A stretch of 64,000 bases of DNA from an uncultured Methanoregula sp. (GTDB lineage Archaea; Halobacteriota; Methanomicrobia; Methanomicrobiales; Methanospirillaceae): the NCBI RefSeq assembly GCF_963678795.1, contig NZ_OY787453.1, positions 1,240,001-1,304,000 on the forward strand, read 5' to 3'. Below are positions 55,072 through 64,000 of the stretch, in pieces. The position numbers and the translations under genes were made by a program. The notes under the pieces are model-generated. The model did no database searches, was not told the origin of the DNA, and worked only from the letters and a program-made list of their open reading frames with translations. The stretch's first letter is position 1. Every line of letters begins with the position of its first letter.

Positions 55072-55348
55072 TTTTTTTGGCGATTCCTCAATTGAAGCCA
55101 CCAATCAAAATTTTGTTTCAGGTTTTTTTAGAAGCTATACCTGGAACAACATGCTGGACGTTCTTGGGGGCTTCGGTTTCACCTCCGCCTCCGCCACGGG
55201 GGCATCCCCCCATTGCGATGACGACGTATTACCTGGTACCGGCCTCGTCCAATCGCAATGCGTCCCGTCCCCCTTGGGGGACTGGTGGCGCAAGAGGGGG
55301 GTAGGATATCAAAAGTTAGTGGCACCAAATGATGAATCACCTTTTTTT
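55072..55348 (+). mobile_element. MITE copy 2 with T-run target duplication
   Basis: 263-bp element at 55079-55341. Inverted ends 55079-55104 and 55316-55341 (20 of 26 paired). Flanked by seven T at 55072-55078 and T run from 55342, consistent with a 7-bp target duplication. About 90% identical to 2413-2675. Interior carries the ATTGCGAT...ATCGCAAT hairpin. Confidence 0.88.
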
Positions 55349-56260
55349 TAGTTCTCTTTGAGCCGGGTAAATTTTTCCGGGAAAAAATAAAAAATCCCGG
55401 ATCGGCTTTCACCGGTTTTTAACCCGGAATGCCCAATCCCTCCATGATCATGATCAATCGTGAAAGAATAATGGCCTTTAAATCAGTCCTTTTGCAAAAA
55501 TACCTGATTTTTGAGCCCCATATAATGCCCGTAGCAGCCCCGCAAACGCTATCCGGCAAAGGTCTTTTGGCACTCTGATAATATCCACGTTTTGGGCGGG
55601 ATCTGCCCACAGAAACGCACTATGACCTCCATGAATATTTGCCCGTTTCTAAAAATACGCCCGATTTGGGGACTTTTTAAATCGGAGCCTTATACGGGCT
55701 TCTTTTTCCGGGATCGGGAGGCCATCGGAGCCCGCAAAATGCCCGGATTGGGTTCAGGTCACATGATGGGATCTGCGGGATCGACAGAAAACACCTCAGA
55801 AAAAACAGCCCTCATATTCGCGTTCCGGCAGCGTTTCTTAGTGCCGGATGGGGTAAAACAGGTGGCAAAAACTGTTTGGATTCTATGAGTGATATAGGCC
55901 ATTCTACGAGGTGCATTCCAGCCGTATTTTGGCATTTAACGCGATATTCGGGCTTATTTTCCACAGGAACTGAAAAGAGCGGATTATCGGGGTTTTCCGG
56001 TATTGACCGGTATACCAAAGAGGGAAAAGGAGCCCTTACAGGGGTTATTTTTGCGGTGCAACGGCCCCCCTCAATACCGCACGGTTTCGACCGTTTCAGC
56101 TTTGTTAATCAGCATTCTTTGGAACTATTCCAATGTCAGTTATAATGAACACAAAAGTGAATGCTCCGGGTGCCATAATCGAGCATGACGTGATCAATGA
56201 AAACCGGTGACTGCCTGCAGGAAAAAAAGGATCTTTTTTATTTTTCGGAAATCTTCGCCA
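55349..56260. other. Gene-poor intergenic DNA downstream of the MITE
   Basis: About 910 bases. Overlapping frames are short and unlike proteins. The texture (GC-rich blocks broken by A/T runs) resembles 7531-8458. Confidence 0.4.
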
Positions 56261-56677
56261 TTACATCTTCCAGATCTTCACAAACAAAAACCCGGTGAAG
56301 GTGTACCCGACAACCTCCCAGATAAGCGTGCTGATGTAAAAATAAACCGGCCAGGTCATGGAGGTGTACATGACAAAGAGGCTCGGGATGGCCATGAGCA
56401 GGAAGGTGATGCCCGTGAAGTGAAGTCCTTTTGTAATCGGGCTGATGCCGGCAAGCGAGCCTTTCACCTGATCAAAGACTGCGGCCTGGACAAAAGCAAC
56501 TACGAACGGGTACATGAAGAAGAGGAGCATGATCGGGTCGTCCATGGCCCGCATCCCGCCGTATGCTGATGGCTGGTACGGGATGATGAGGCTGATCATC
56601 CACGAGCTTGCCATGAGAAACACAAGAAGGGCCGCCCCACCCGCGAGACCCCCGGTGAGAATATTCTTTGCATTCAT
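56261..56677 (-). CDS. Membrane protein, 138 aa
   Basis: Four hydrophobic segments (ILTGGLAGGAALLVFLMASSW; MLLFFMYPFVVAFVQAAVF; GITFLLMAIPSLFVMYTSM; VYFYISTLIWEVVGYTFTGF). Not recognised beyond being a small integral membrane protein. Start at 56677. Confidence 0.75.
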   Translation of the reverse strand: MNAKNILTGGLAGGAALLVFLMASSWMISLIIPYQPSAYGGMRAMDDPIMLLFFMYPFVVAFVQAAVFDQVKGSLAGISPITKGLHFTGITFLLMAIPSLFVMYTSMTWPVYFYISTLIWEVVGYTFTGFLFVKIWKM

Positions 56678-56919
56678 GCAGGAACCGTCAATTCCGGAAT
56701 TTATTAAAGATCATGGTTGCGCTGAGTGAAAATGACGGGATCATTTCCAGATACGGTTTTTTCCTGAATCCGCATTCAGGTTATGGTTGTTCCGCGATCT
56801 CTTCGTTGCCCGGGAATTGAAATATATCCATAATTTTCCACACCCTGCCGTACCCGTATCATTGTTTTTATGTGGTTGAACCGCAAAACGTACTGGATAG
56901 AAATTCCAGAGGATCTTCG

Positions 56920-57144
56920 ATGTGTGTTGCAGTACCCGCAGAAGTGCTTGAGATACGAGACGGCAATATCGGCCTCGTTGATTATGGCGACTTAAAACAA
57001 GAAGTCCGCCTCGATCTGGTTGACGTAAAAGTCGGAGAATATGTTCTCGTCCATGTCGGGTTTGCCATCCAGCGCCTGTCCCGGGAGGAGGGACTTGAGA
57101 CCCTGGAGATCTTCAAGCAGGTGTATGCGGCGCTGGAGGAATAA
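56920..57144 (+). CDS. hypC: Hydrogenase maturation chaperone HypC
   Basis: 74 residues beginning MCVAVPAEVLEI with the essential N-terminal Cys. HypC with HypD carries the Fe(CN)2CO unit to NiFe hydrogenases. The start 56920 is required for Cys2; an in-frame Met at 56872 is rejected. Overlaps hypA by one base. Confidence 0.96.
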   Translation: MCVAVPAEVLEIRDGNIGLVDYGDLKQEVRLDLVDVKVGEYVLVHVGFAIQRLSREEGLETLEIFKQVYAALEE

Positions 57145-57482
57145 TGCACGAGTACTCCATCGCGTATGACCTCTATGCCACCTCCCGCAGGGCAGCGGTC
57201 GAGAATAATGCCAAACGGGTGAAGAAGGTCAGTGTTGACGTGGGGAAGATGGCGATGGTCAACCCGGAGCAGGTGACGTTCCTCTTCGACACCATCAAGG
57301 AAGAAGATCCCCTGTTTAAAACAACCGTGCTCGACTGCCATGAGGTTGCACCCCGGACAAAATGCCACTGCGGGTATTCCGGCGAGGAGATTTTTGTCTG
57401 CCCGGGATGCGGGGCGCTTCCCGAGCTGGTCAAAGGCCGGGAAATTGTTGTCACGAATGTCGAGATCGAGGTGGAAGATTAA
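57144..57482 (+). CDS. hypA: Hydrogenase nickel-insertion protein HypA
   Basis: 112 residues. Nickel site at the N-terminus MHEYSIAYD and Zn ribbon CHCGYSGEEIFVCPGCG. Delivers Ni with HypB. Second gene of the hypCAE operon. Confidence 0.96.
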   Translation: MHEYSIAYDLYATSRRAAVENNAKRVKKVSVDVGKMAMVNPEQVTFLFDTIKEEDPLFKTTVLDCHEVAPRTKCHCGYSGEEIFVCPGCGALPELVKGREIVVTNVEIEVED

Positions 57483-58478
57483 ATGAAAGTCAACATGATG
57501 CATGGAGCCGGCGGTGAAGTGATGGCAGAACTTCTCCAGACCCTGACCCGGTTCCGCAACAATAATGCAGGCGGGATCGGTCTTGAGGCCATGGACGATG
57601 GCGCGGTGATCCCGTTCAACGGAGCCAATCTGGTCTTCACTACAGATTCCCATGTGGTACGCCCGATCTTTTTTCCGGGCGGGGATATCGGGAGGATCGC
57701 GGTCTCAGGAACTATCAACGACCTGGCCATGATGGGTGGCAAACCAATCGCCCTCTCGTGCGGCATGATCATAGAGGAAGGGTTTGAAGTCGATGACCTG
57801 GCACGGATTGTTGCATCCATGGATGAAGCACTCGGGGAATCCGGTGCGAACCTGGTCACCGGCGATACCAAGGTCATGGAACGCGGTGCCCTGGACGGGA
57901 TTGCGATCAACACTTCCGGCATCGGCATTGCAAAGACGGTTGTCAGGGATAATGGCCTCATTCCCGGAGACGTGATCATAGTCTCCGGTACCCTGGGGGA
58001 TCACGGGCTTGCTATTATGGCCCACCGGGAAGGTTTCGATCTGGGGGAACAGATCAAATCCGATGTTGCCCCGCTCTGGAAGATGATGGAGAAGGTCCTT
58101 GATGCCGGAACCATCCATGCCATGAAAGATCCCACTCGTGGCGGGTTTGCGAATGCCATTAACGAGATGGCGAGAAAGAGTGGTGTCTCTGTCCGGATCT
58201 CGGAAGAAGCGCTCCCCATCCGGAAGAATGTGCGGAGTGCTGCTGCAATGCTGGGTATTGACCCGCTTGAAGTAGCTAATGAAGGAAAAGTGGTCATGGG
58301 TGTCCCTGCCTCAGATGCCGAAGCGATCCTTGCGGCACTCCGGGCCCATCCGTACGGCAAGGAAGCGAGGATTGTCGGCAGGGTGACAAAAGGCGCCCAT
58401 GTGATAATGGAGACTGCGATTGGCGGCGAGCGGTTTATTGAACCGCCTATGGGCGATCCGGTGCCCCGGGTCTGTTGA
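57483..58478 (+). CDS. hypE: Hydrogenase maturation protein HypE
   Basis: 331 residues. N-terminal MMHGAGGEVMAELLQ and DDGAVIPF, the PurM-like ATP fold, and the C-terminal PRVC whose terminal Cys is carbamoylated and dehydrated to cyanide. Immediately after hypA. Confidence 0.96.
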   Translation: MKVNMMHGAGGEVMAELLQTLTRFRNNNAGGIGLEAMDDGAVIPFNGANLVFTTDSHVVRPIFFPGGDIGRIAVSGTINDLAMMGGKPIALSCGMIIEEGFEVDDLARIVASMDEALGESGANLVTGDTKVMERGALDGIAINTSGIGIAKTVVRDNGLIPGDVIIVSGTLGDHGLAIMAHREGFDLGEQIKSDVAPLWKMMEKVLDAGTIHAMKDPTRGGFANAINEMARKSGVSVRISEEALPIRKNVRSAAAMLGIDPLEVANEGKVVMGVPASDAEAILAALRAHPYGKEARIVGRVTKGAHVIMETAIGGERFIEPPMGDPVPRVC

Positions 58479-58884
58479 AGGTATACGATAAATGTTGCCG
58501 GGATAATCCGGTTCTCTCTCAATTTTTGATAAATCCCTCTCCAGAGCAGCAGGAACGGTGTCTCCGGTTTCCGGTTGCAATTGCGTGTTCATCTTTCCCC
58601 GGTTATTGCGGGGTTATCCCGCCACATGGCCCTTCCCGGATGACGGGAGGCAGGGAGGTTTTACCGGTGCCACAGATCCGCCGCGGGTGTGTTCCATCGG
58701 GAGAGGCAGTGTTCATCATAACGATATTGAGAAATTTGCCAGCCATATCCGGATGTTCGAATCACCTGGTTTAAAAGTCTCGCAGCAGGAATGATCGGCT
58801 TACCGATGTTTCAAAAAAAAATTGAATTCACATTATTCCGGTTTATGATTGCATAACAACACATTCAGGTATCGGTGGATAATC
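58479..58884. other. Intergenic region after hypE
   Basis: 406 bases without a supported gene between convergent hypE and the sensor kinase. No distinct motif seen. Confidence 0.4.
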
Positions 58885-60219
58885 CTATATCTGCATGATA
58901 CGGCGGTAGGTCTCCCGCGGTGCATGAATAATGAACCGTGCCCCCTGTCCCTGTGTTCCCGTTTCCCTGATGGTGAGATTCGTTATTGCAAGGATCTCGC
59001 GGGAGAGGAACAGGCCAAATCCTGTATTCTTAAAATATTCCCTCCGGAAAATCTTCTCTTTCTGGGGATCCGGAACACCTGCTCCGTTATCTTCGAATAT
59101 GATATCTACCCCGTCTTCTTTCTCCTCGGACCGGATCCTGATCTCTGTTACATGCTCTCCATGCCTCATGGAGTTTTCAATCAGGTTATAGAACACTTTT
59201 TCAAGAAGCGGATCTGCATAAACTTCGATTGGCGGAAGTGTCACGTTGATGAATACTTTTCGCGGGTCAATAGTGGCAGAGGCAAGAGAGATCGTCTCCG
59301 CGATATTGTGCCACTGGGGCGAGTGCACGCCAATATTCTGGTAATCACGGGTGAAGAGGATCTGGCTGCGGATTGCACTGGCTGCAGTTTCTTCTTTCTC
59401 GATATACTTCAGCATAATGGGATCTGTGGTGTCCTGGCGGGAGAGTTCAAGATACCCGATCAATGCCGTCAGCTGGTTGAGAATATCGTGCCGGGTCACG
59501 TTATTGAGCAGGTTAAGCTTCTTGTTTGCCTGGGATATGGCTTCCTGCCAGAGTTTGTTGTCAGTAATATCGACCGCGGTGCATATGACTGCGGGCTCGC
59601 CGGTTTCTGCTGCAGAGACCAGTGCCCATCGAAGGCTCCCGTCCCAGGCACGGAACTGCACTTCGATGTCTCCGACCCGGTGGTTATCACGGATCTTTGC
59701 AATGAAACTTTCACGCTCAGCCACATCCGGTATAAGGTCCGAAAGGGATTTCTGCAGGAGTTCATCGCTGTCGTATCTTACTATCTGGGCAAACTTCTTG
59801 TTTGCTTCCCGGATCCTGAACGTTTCACGGTCATAACTGAAAGCGCCTGCCTGGGAATTATAGTATGTCCCGCAGGTCCGTTCACCTTCTTTCCGGTACA
59901 CCTGGGCATATGTCGAGATGAGGACCCCGAGTGAGACAAAAATATAGAACCAGACGGTTGCAAGGGTATACGCCCGTATATCCGGAAGACCGATAAGGAA
60001 GACGATAGCAAAGTACAGCCACCCGATAGCAACCGTCCCGTAAATGCTCATTTTAGGGCGTGAGAATGCAATAAGGACAATCGGGATGAGATAAAAATAG
60101 GGAAAGACCTCGTAAATTCCCCGGTTCAGGCTGACAACCGTAATGAAAGCCGCAGCAATGGCACTCACTACAATACAAATATCATAGATTCTCTGTTTTT
60201 TTGGGGAAAGCAGCCGCAT
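58885..60219 (-). CDS. Membrane PAS-domain sensor histidine kinase
   Basis: 444 residues. Four to five N-terminal helices (about residues 12-105; VVSAIAAAFITVVSL, YLIPIVLIAF, VWFYIFVSLGVLIST), a PAS domain (about 125-220), and the kinase core: H box NVTRHDILNQLTAL with His near 243, N box FYNLIENSMRHGE, FEDNGAGV, NTGFGLFLSREIL. Close paralogue of 20303-21481. Ligand unknown; no partner regulator adjacent. Confidence 0.92.
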   Translation of the reverse strand: MRLLSPKKQRIYDICIVVSAIAAAFITVVSLNRGIYEVFPYFYLIPIVLIAFSRPKMSIYGTVAIGWLYFAIVFLIGLPDIRAYTLATVWFYIFVSLGVLISTYAQVYRKEGERTCGTYYNSQAGAFSYDRETFRIREANKKFAQIVRYDSDELLQKSLSDLIPDVAERESFIAKIRDNHRVGDIEVQFRAWDGSLRWALVSAAETGEPAVICTAVDITDNKLWQEAISQANKKLNLLNNVTRHDILNQLTALIGYLELSRQDTTDPIMLKYIEKEETAASAIRSQILFTRDYQNIGVHSPQWHNIAETISLASATIDPRKVFINVTLPPIEVYADPLLEKVFYNLIENSMRHGEHVTEIRIRSEEKEDGVDIIFEDNGAGVPDPQKEKIFRREYFKNTGFGLFLSREILAITNLTIRETGTQGQGARFIIHAPRETYRRIMQI

Positions 60220-60351
60220 ATATTGTTTTCACCGGAGCCTTTGAATAATGGACAACTGATATCCTGTAATCAAAAGTGGCGATCCGTATTTATAAATGTA
60301 TAGACCGGTTTCCTTTTTAATCCCCGGAAAATGGTTTTTAGATTTTATTGA

Positions 60352-60912
60352 TTATTCAAGATGCGACAACAGAAGATCAAGGGCCGCAATCTCGGGTTTT
60401 CCCCCGCACTTCTTTACGATGCCAATATGATAATCTATGATTTTCTTTAGTTCGGGATCGTGGTTATGGGCATATCTCGTGGCATGGACGGTTGCATCGA
60501 TGATGCTGTTGAACCCGCGGTTTACCGGATGAACAGCCACATTCCTGATGATCTCTTTTTTGAGTGTGAGTGAAACGGTCAGTGCTTCTGTTGCCTTGTG
60601 CTCAACCGACACAAAAAAAGCAGCCCAGGCATCGGCAGCTGCAAGCCGTATCATCGTCTTTCCCTCAACGGTTTCCTCCACAAAAGCATCCCCCGGGAGA
60701 TCTTCAAACGCTGTTTTCACGTAAAGGACCGGATCATGCACAAAATTTGCAACCACCCAGAGATCCCGTTCAATATTTACCGCCGTGTGACTTCCGCAGA
60801 AGAGTACCATGCTGGCCTTGCCGCTGCGGAGGTGAATCCCCATAGGCGCAGCATTCGTACCGGTCGTGGCAATCACTTCATTGATCCCGCCTTTCAGGAG
60901 TCCCATGACCAT
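60352..60912 (-). CDS. DUF447-family protein
   Basis: 186 residues. Flavin-reductase-like split-barrel start (INEVIATTGTNAAPMGIHLR) and NFVHDPVLYVKTAFEDLPGD fit DUF447. Members are conserved in methanogens and in tetrahydromethanopterin-using methylotrophs, suggesting a role near C1 carrier metabolism, but no reaction is established here. Overlaps the CitG-like gene by 19 bases. The start may be 60906. Confidence 0.85.
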   Translation of the reverse strand: MVMGLLKGGINEVIATTGTNAAPMGIHLRSGKASMVLFCGSHTAVNIERDLWVVANFVHDPVLYVKTAFEDLPGDAFVEETVEGKTMIRLAAADAWAAFFVSVEHKATEALTVSLTLKKEIIRNVAVHPVNRGFNSIIDATVHATRYAHNHDPELKKIIDYHIGIVKKCGGKPEIAALDLLLSHLE

Positions 60913-61700
60913 CCCTCCCCCAGGGCAATATAGATCGCTGCAATTGTTATATCTGCAATGGAACCCGGGTTGATGTCATTCCTGATGCATTCTTCATCGA
61001 AATCTTCGATGGATCGTTTTCCTTCCAGGACTTCACGGGCAGCCGCCATTGTCCGGGTTGCAGTATTCTCACCATGTTTTTTAATGATGAATGTGTCCGG
61101 CTCGGTAGCAAGAAGTGTCATGAACATAGTGACAATCGACTGCCTTCCGGCCCCGGTCTGGTGGAGCAGGTCAGCACCGCGGCGGGTAAGGGGAAATCCG
61201 GTCACCCACTCGCGGGCAACCATATCCCTGGCTGCAGAGTGCTGCATCACGTCGAGAAGGGTCATGTCCCGGTCCCTTATCAGGGTCAGCGTGTGGGGAT
61301 CATTGACATCAAGTTCGTCGGTTGCATTCATCCTGACCGAAGTCATGGCAAAAGCCTTGTAAAATGCTACCGCATCAGAAGTGTCTGTTCTCGCGATCGC
61401 GTCCAGCGCCCCGGGAATGTTTTTCCCGTACACGAGCGGGATGATGAGAATGAACGCCCCGAAATGGGTGTTTCCTCCCGAATGGCAGTTGGTGTCCCGG
61501 ATCGCGTGCCTGATAATCTCCCCGATCCGTCCTTTTCCGGATTCAGCTTCTTCGAGAGCCGGGCGGGCACAGATAACTGATGCAAGGAAATGCTCTAAAC
61601 GGGTCTCGGGGTAGTCGTGACAGCGGTCAACATTGCCCGGTTTCGGGTAGGCGCAGACCTCCAGCATCATTGCCAGTTGCGCCCGATCAGCTGCTTTCAT
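60894..61700 (-). CDS. CitG/MdcB-family protein (triphosphoribosyl-dephospho-CoA synthase-like)
   Basis: About 268 residues from the Met at 61700. LEVCAYPKPGNVDRCHDYPE and NCHSGGNTHFGAFIL carry the family's His/Asn phrases. CitG transfers a phosphoribosyl group to dephospho-CoA in bacteria, but archaeal homologues cluster with C1-cofactor genes. Position between DUF447 and marker 9 supports a methanogenesis/H4MPT link (inference). Other Mets reach 61724. Confidence 0.85.
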   Translation of the reverse strand: MKAADRAQLAMMLEVCAYPKPGNVDRCHDYPETRLEHFLASVICARPALEEAESGKGRIGEIIRHAIRDTNCHSGGNTHFGAFILIIPLVYGKNIPGALDAIARTDTSDAVAFYKAFAMTSVRMNATDELDVNDPHTLTLIRDRDMTLLDVMQHSAARDMVAREWVTGFPLTRRGADLLHQTGAGRQSIVTMFMTLLATEPDTFIIKKHGENTATRTMAAAREVLEGKRSIEDFDEECIRNDINPGSIADITIAAIYIALGEGWSWDS

Positions 61701-62826
61701 CGGGAGGCACATCATGGAATACACGACCCATTATTGTATCAGAAAGATCGCGCTTCAGGCGCATATACTCTTTCCTGGAGATTTTCGTCTGCTTGAGGGT
61801 CATATCCCGGAACATGCAGGGAGATGAGGTCTTACAACACCAGGCAAGACTGCCAAAACAGGTTTTTTTCCCTCCTTCCAGAGGTGTTCCTTTCACCGAC
61901 CCCAGTTTTATGTCGATATAATCCTCCCGTGGAATACCCAGCCGGGACAAGGTGGGGATGAGGGGGCACTCCTTGACCGGCATGCAGCAGAACGTCAGGG
62001 CACGAACGTCGCCTCCCCGGCAGAGCTGCTTGGGTGAGTTGTACCAGCCATCTTCGTCAGCATAACGGGATATTGCAGCATCGAGTCCCGAGAGTGTTCG
62101 TTCGTCCGATTTCCGGGCCAGCGAGACCATATCCGCCCCGTGAGATAGCATCTCGCGCATCCGGTCGAACGTATTGATGGAGTTGTTGGCGATGATCAAA
62201 AGCGGGCAGCTGTTCCGTATCTGCCGGAGTTTTGCAGAACCGAAGTCCATGAGATCGATGTGCAGGATATCTGCGCCGGCCGACCAGATGTTTCTTGCAA
62301 GCACCCGGTCGTCATCGGCAACCCCCGCCCGGATCTTTACCGATACGGTCACCCCTTTTGCCTTGAGTGCCCGGATCGTTGCCGTCAGTTTTTGCTGGTG
62401 TTTGAGGTAGTATTCCCCGCACCCTGCTGCGACCATGGCAGGCTGCCGGCAGTGGGCGTCGATCTCGTACACAACGCCGTCCCCGAGTGTTTCTGCAAGG
62501 GAGGCGAATGCTCCGGGAGTGACTCCACGGAGATTGATCCCGAGGATCAGAGGATTTCCCTCCACGAGGGTAATCTGGTGTCGCAGTTCTTCAGCCGGGT
62601 TATCGAACAGGAATTCCTTACGGTCACCTCCGGCAGCTATCTCTTTTGCCGCTGCCATTGTCGGCTCGTCAATGGAATATCCCCCGATAAAAGCGAGACC
62701 TGCAAACTCTGAACGTTCAAGCACATAGGTGCTGTCAACAATCCCTGCCATGGAAGCAATGGCTATCGGTGTCCTGGCTATCCGGTCGTTTATGAGCAAC
62801 CCAAAGCGCTCAAACGCATCCATCAT
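61687..62826 (-). CDS. Methanogenesis marker protein 9
   Basis: About 379 residues. TIM-barrel resembling tRNA-dihydrouridine synthase (ILGINLRGVTPGAFASL; VSVKIRAGVADDDRVLAR; SHGADMVSLARK) with a C-terminal Cys cluster (CRGGDVRALTFCCMPVKECP, CFGSLAWCCKTSSPC). This combination is marker 9, present across methanogens, of unknown reaction. Start at 62826; 62886 adds an unrelated extension. Overlaps the CitG-like gene. Confidence 0.9.
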   Translation of the reverse strand: MMDAFERFGLLINDRIARTPIAIASMAGIVDSTYVLERSEFAGLAFIGGYSIDEPTMAAAKEIAAGGDRKEFLFDNPAEELRHQITLVEGNPLILGINLRGVTPGAFASLAETLGDGVVYEIDAHCRQPAMVAAGCGEYYLKHQQKLTATIRALKAKGVTVSVKIRAGVADDDRVLARNIWSAGADILHIDLMDFGSAKLRQIRNSCPLLIIANNSINTFDRMREMLSHGADMVSLARKSDERTLSGLDAAISRYADEDGWYNSPKQLCRGGDVRALTFCCMPVKECPLIPTLSRLGIPREDYIDIKLGSVKGTPLEGGKKTCFGSLAWCCKTSSPCMFRDMTLKQTKISRKEYMRLKRDLSDTIMGRVFHDVPPDESS

Positions 62827-63076
62827 GAGTTCATATCTGTTGACAGTACCATAACAAATTCCTTTGCATATTATATGCCGGAACAATCAGGTGTTACTTT
62901 AGAGATCAAAATGACCTGAATGTTGTTTAGGAAAAACCGTGAGCCATGTTTTATCTTATTGATTGTTTATTGGCATCCTGCAGGATGTTGCTCGTATCAT
63001 ACTCTCTGATACATGGGGGTTCCGGTAAAAAAATGTCTCCCTGCCTGGTATCCACGGTCCTGAGTGCGTGCGTAAA

Positions 63077-64000
63077 TCAGCCTGCTTTTTTAAGGGTAAA
63101 ATGAATGGCTGCACCTTTATCCGGCTGCCCCTTAATCCGGTCATCCGCCCAGATTTTCCCCCCGTAGTTCTCGACCAGTGTCCGGGCAATAAAAAGGCCC
63201 AGGCCTTTTCCGCTTTTGGGGTTCATTCCTTTCCGGAACCGGTCAAAGACGACCGGTTTCATATCATCCGGAATGCCCGGCCCGTTATCACTGACGATGA
63301 CCTCCACATGATCGGGATGATCGACGACCTGCAGGAAAATCTCTGCTTTCGCCCCGGCGAATTTTGTGCTGTTTCCCACAAGGTTTGCAAACACCTGGCC
63401 AAGGAGCGTATCTGCCATGACCCGGGCTTTTGTACCTGAATAACGAATCCTGTTGGTTGAGAACCGTCGGATCTCGTTCCGGATGATGTCATCCAGGACT
63501 ATTTCCCGTATCGTTTCTTTTATTTCGTGTAACCTGCGGATCGTCGACACATTCCCGATAATCTCCGTGCTTTGGTTGATGCAGTTGACAAGTCTCTGGG
63601 CATGGGATTTGTGGGTATCTGCGGTTTTCATCAGTAATAGTTCGGTGAGTGCCAGGGCACCGGTATTGACATTGTTGATATCATGGGTAATAATGTCAAG
63701 GTAGAGGTTCGCCTCATCATTGGCTTCTGAGAGACGTTTCTGGCCGGAAAGAACCTCTTGGTGCTGGATCACGGCTGCTTCATAGGCAGAAAGGAGGAGC
63801 TCAATGATATGCTGGCGGCTGTGCGATATCCTGAACGTCTTCCCCGAGTGGATGAGATCAAACGGCTGACCCGGGATGTCCTCCGGAGCCGGGTGGCTCG
63901 CATCCGCAAGAACCTTTTTTAAGTGGGATATGAGATGATCTCCCTGGTAAGGTTTCGTGATGAAGTTATCTGCTCCGGATACGAGGGCATAAATGATGTC
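63077..64000 (-). CDS. Response-receiver / histidine-kinase hybrid (5' end outside window)
   Basis: The frame is open to the right edge (308 codons). The first residues read YALVSGADNFITKPYQGDHL, the C-terminal part of a REC receiver with its conserved Lys-Pro, followed by a helical linker and kinase core: LYLDIITHDINNVNTGALAL (phospho-His), FANLVGNSTKFAG, VSDNGPGIPDDM and GKGLGLFIARTLV. So REC precedes the kinase, a common archaeal layout for kinases fed by another phosphodonor. Confidence 0.88.
   Translation of the reverse strand, partial: DIIYALVSGADNFITKPYQGDHLISHLKKVLADASHPAPEDIPGQPFDLIHSGKTFRISHSRQHIIELLLSAYEAAVIQHQEVLSGQKRLSEANDEANLYLDIITHDINNVNTGALALTELLLMKTADTHKSHAQRLVNCINQSTEIIGNVSTIRRLHEIKETIREIVLDDIIRNEIRRFSTNRIRYSGTKARVMADTLLGQVFANLVGNSTKFAGAKAEIFLQVVDHPDHVEVIVSDNGPGIPDDMKPVVFDRFRKGMNPKSGKGLGLFIARTLVENYGGKIWADDRIKGQPDKGAAIHFTLKKAG

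Noticed and set aside
55592..56145. Overlapping frames downstream of MITE copy 2
   Set aside because: They run through AT/GC blocks with no start context and no protein-like pattern.
56872..56919. Upstream HypC start
   Set aside because: It would bury the essential Cys2 of HypC; MCVAVPAEV at 56920 is canonical.

Overview
The window reads as chromosomal DNA of a methanogenic euryarchaeon, most likely order Methanomicrobiales and close to Methanoregula. That placement is inferred from content. Archaeal information genes are present (PCNA, primase large subunit, Alba, eS17, proteasome beta, the KH/beta-CASP termination factor FttA, Sec61-beta, an archaeosine radical-SAM enzyme). Methanogen genes are also present (methanogenesis marker 9, F420 glutamate ligase CofE, hydrogenase maturation HypC-HypA-HypE, CobY). 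Promoters look like archaeal TATA boxes, and several genes end at oligo-T runs.

Layout. 1-7.5 kb: a beta-lactamase-fold hydrolase cut by the left edge, a monooxygenase-like protein, a surface protein, hisH overlapping a PUA/PAPS-reductase-like gene, an orphan MrpF-MrpG pair and a 29-residue lysine-rich miniprotein. 7.5-10.1 kb: a gene-poor island with one Cys-rich small protein, three copies of a hairpin-bearing repeat and a cluster of strong inverted repeats. 10.1-18 kb: tRNA-Gly, then tetrapyrrole genes (precorrin-2 dehydrogenase, hemA, hemB, hemL, hemC, uroporphyrinogen-III methyltransferase) in tightly overlapping order, feeding siroheme, F430 and cobalamin; hemD is not here. 18-35 kb: housekeeping genes including cofE, secG, psmB, fttA, moaA, rlmE, pcn-priL. 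35-40 kb: an exported-protein cluster (a three-repeat protein, a lipoprotein, a PKD protein broken by a stop codon), then a DUF2178/XRE pair. 40-44.5 kb: thiN, rps17e, dapA, dapB, ferredoxin, asd, albA. 44.5-53 kb: DUF373, coiled-coil protein, ftsZ with a ribbon-helix-helix gene and palindromic promoter sites, cobD-like/cobY, an ornithine cyclodeaminase-like gene, and raSEA. 53-58.5 kb: a second surface protein, tRNA-Ser, a MITE copy and hypCAE. 58.9-64 kb: two sensor kinases flanking an overlapping DUF447/CitG-like/marker-9 operon.

The strongest new observation is a 263-bp element present twice, 52.7 kb apart (2413-2675 and 55079-55341). It has 26-bp imperfect terminal inverted repeats and 7-bp target duplications, so it is a non-autonomous transposable element (MITE). 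Other notable items are the three-copy hairpin repeat island, the palindromes before the RHH-ftsZ operon, a TTACA/TGTAA operator-like array before the exported repeat protein, a shared C-terminal SPLSP-plus-helix tail on exported proteins, and the interrupted PKD gene.
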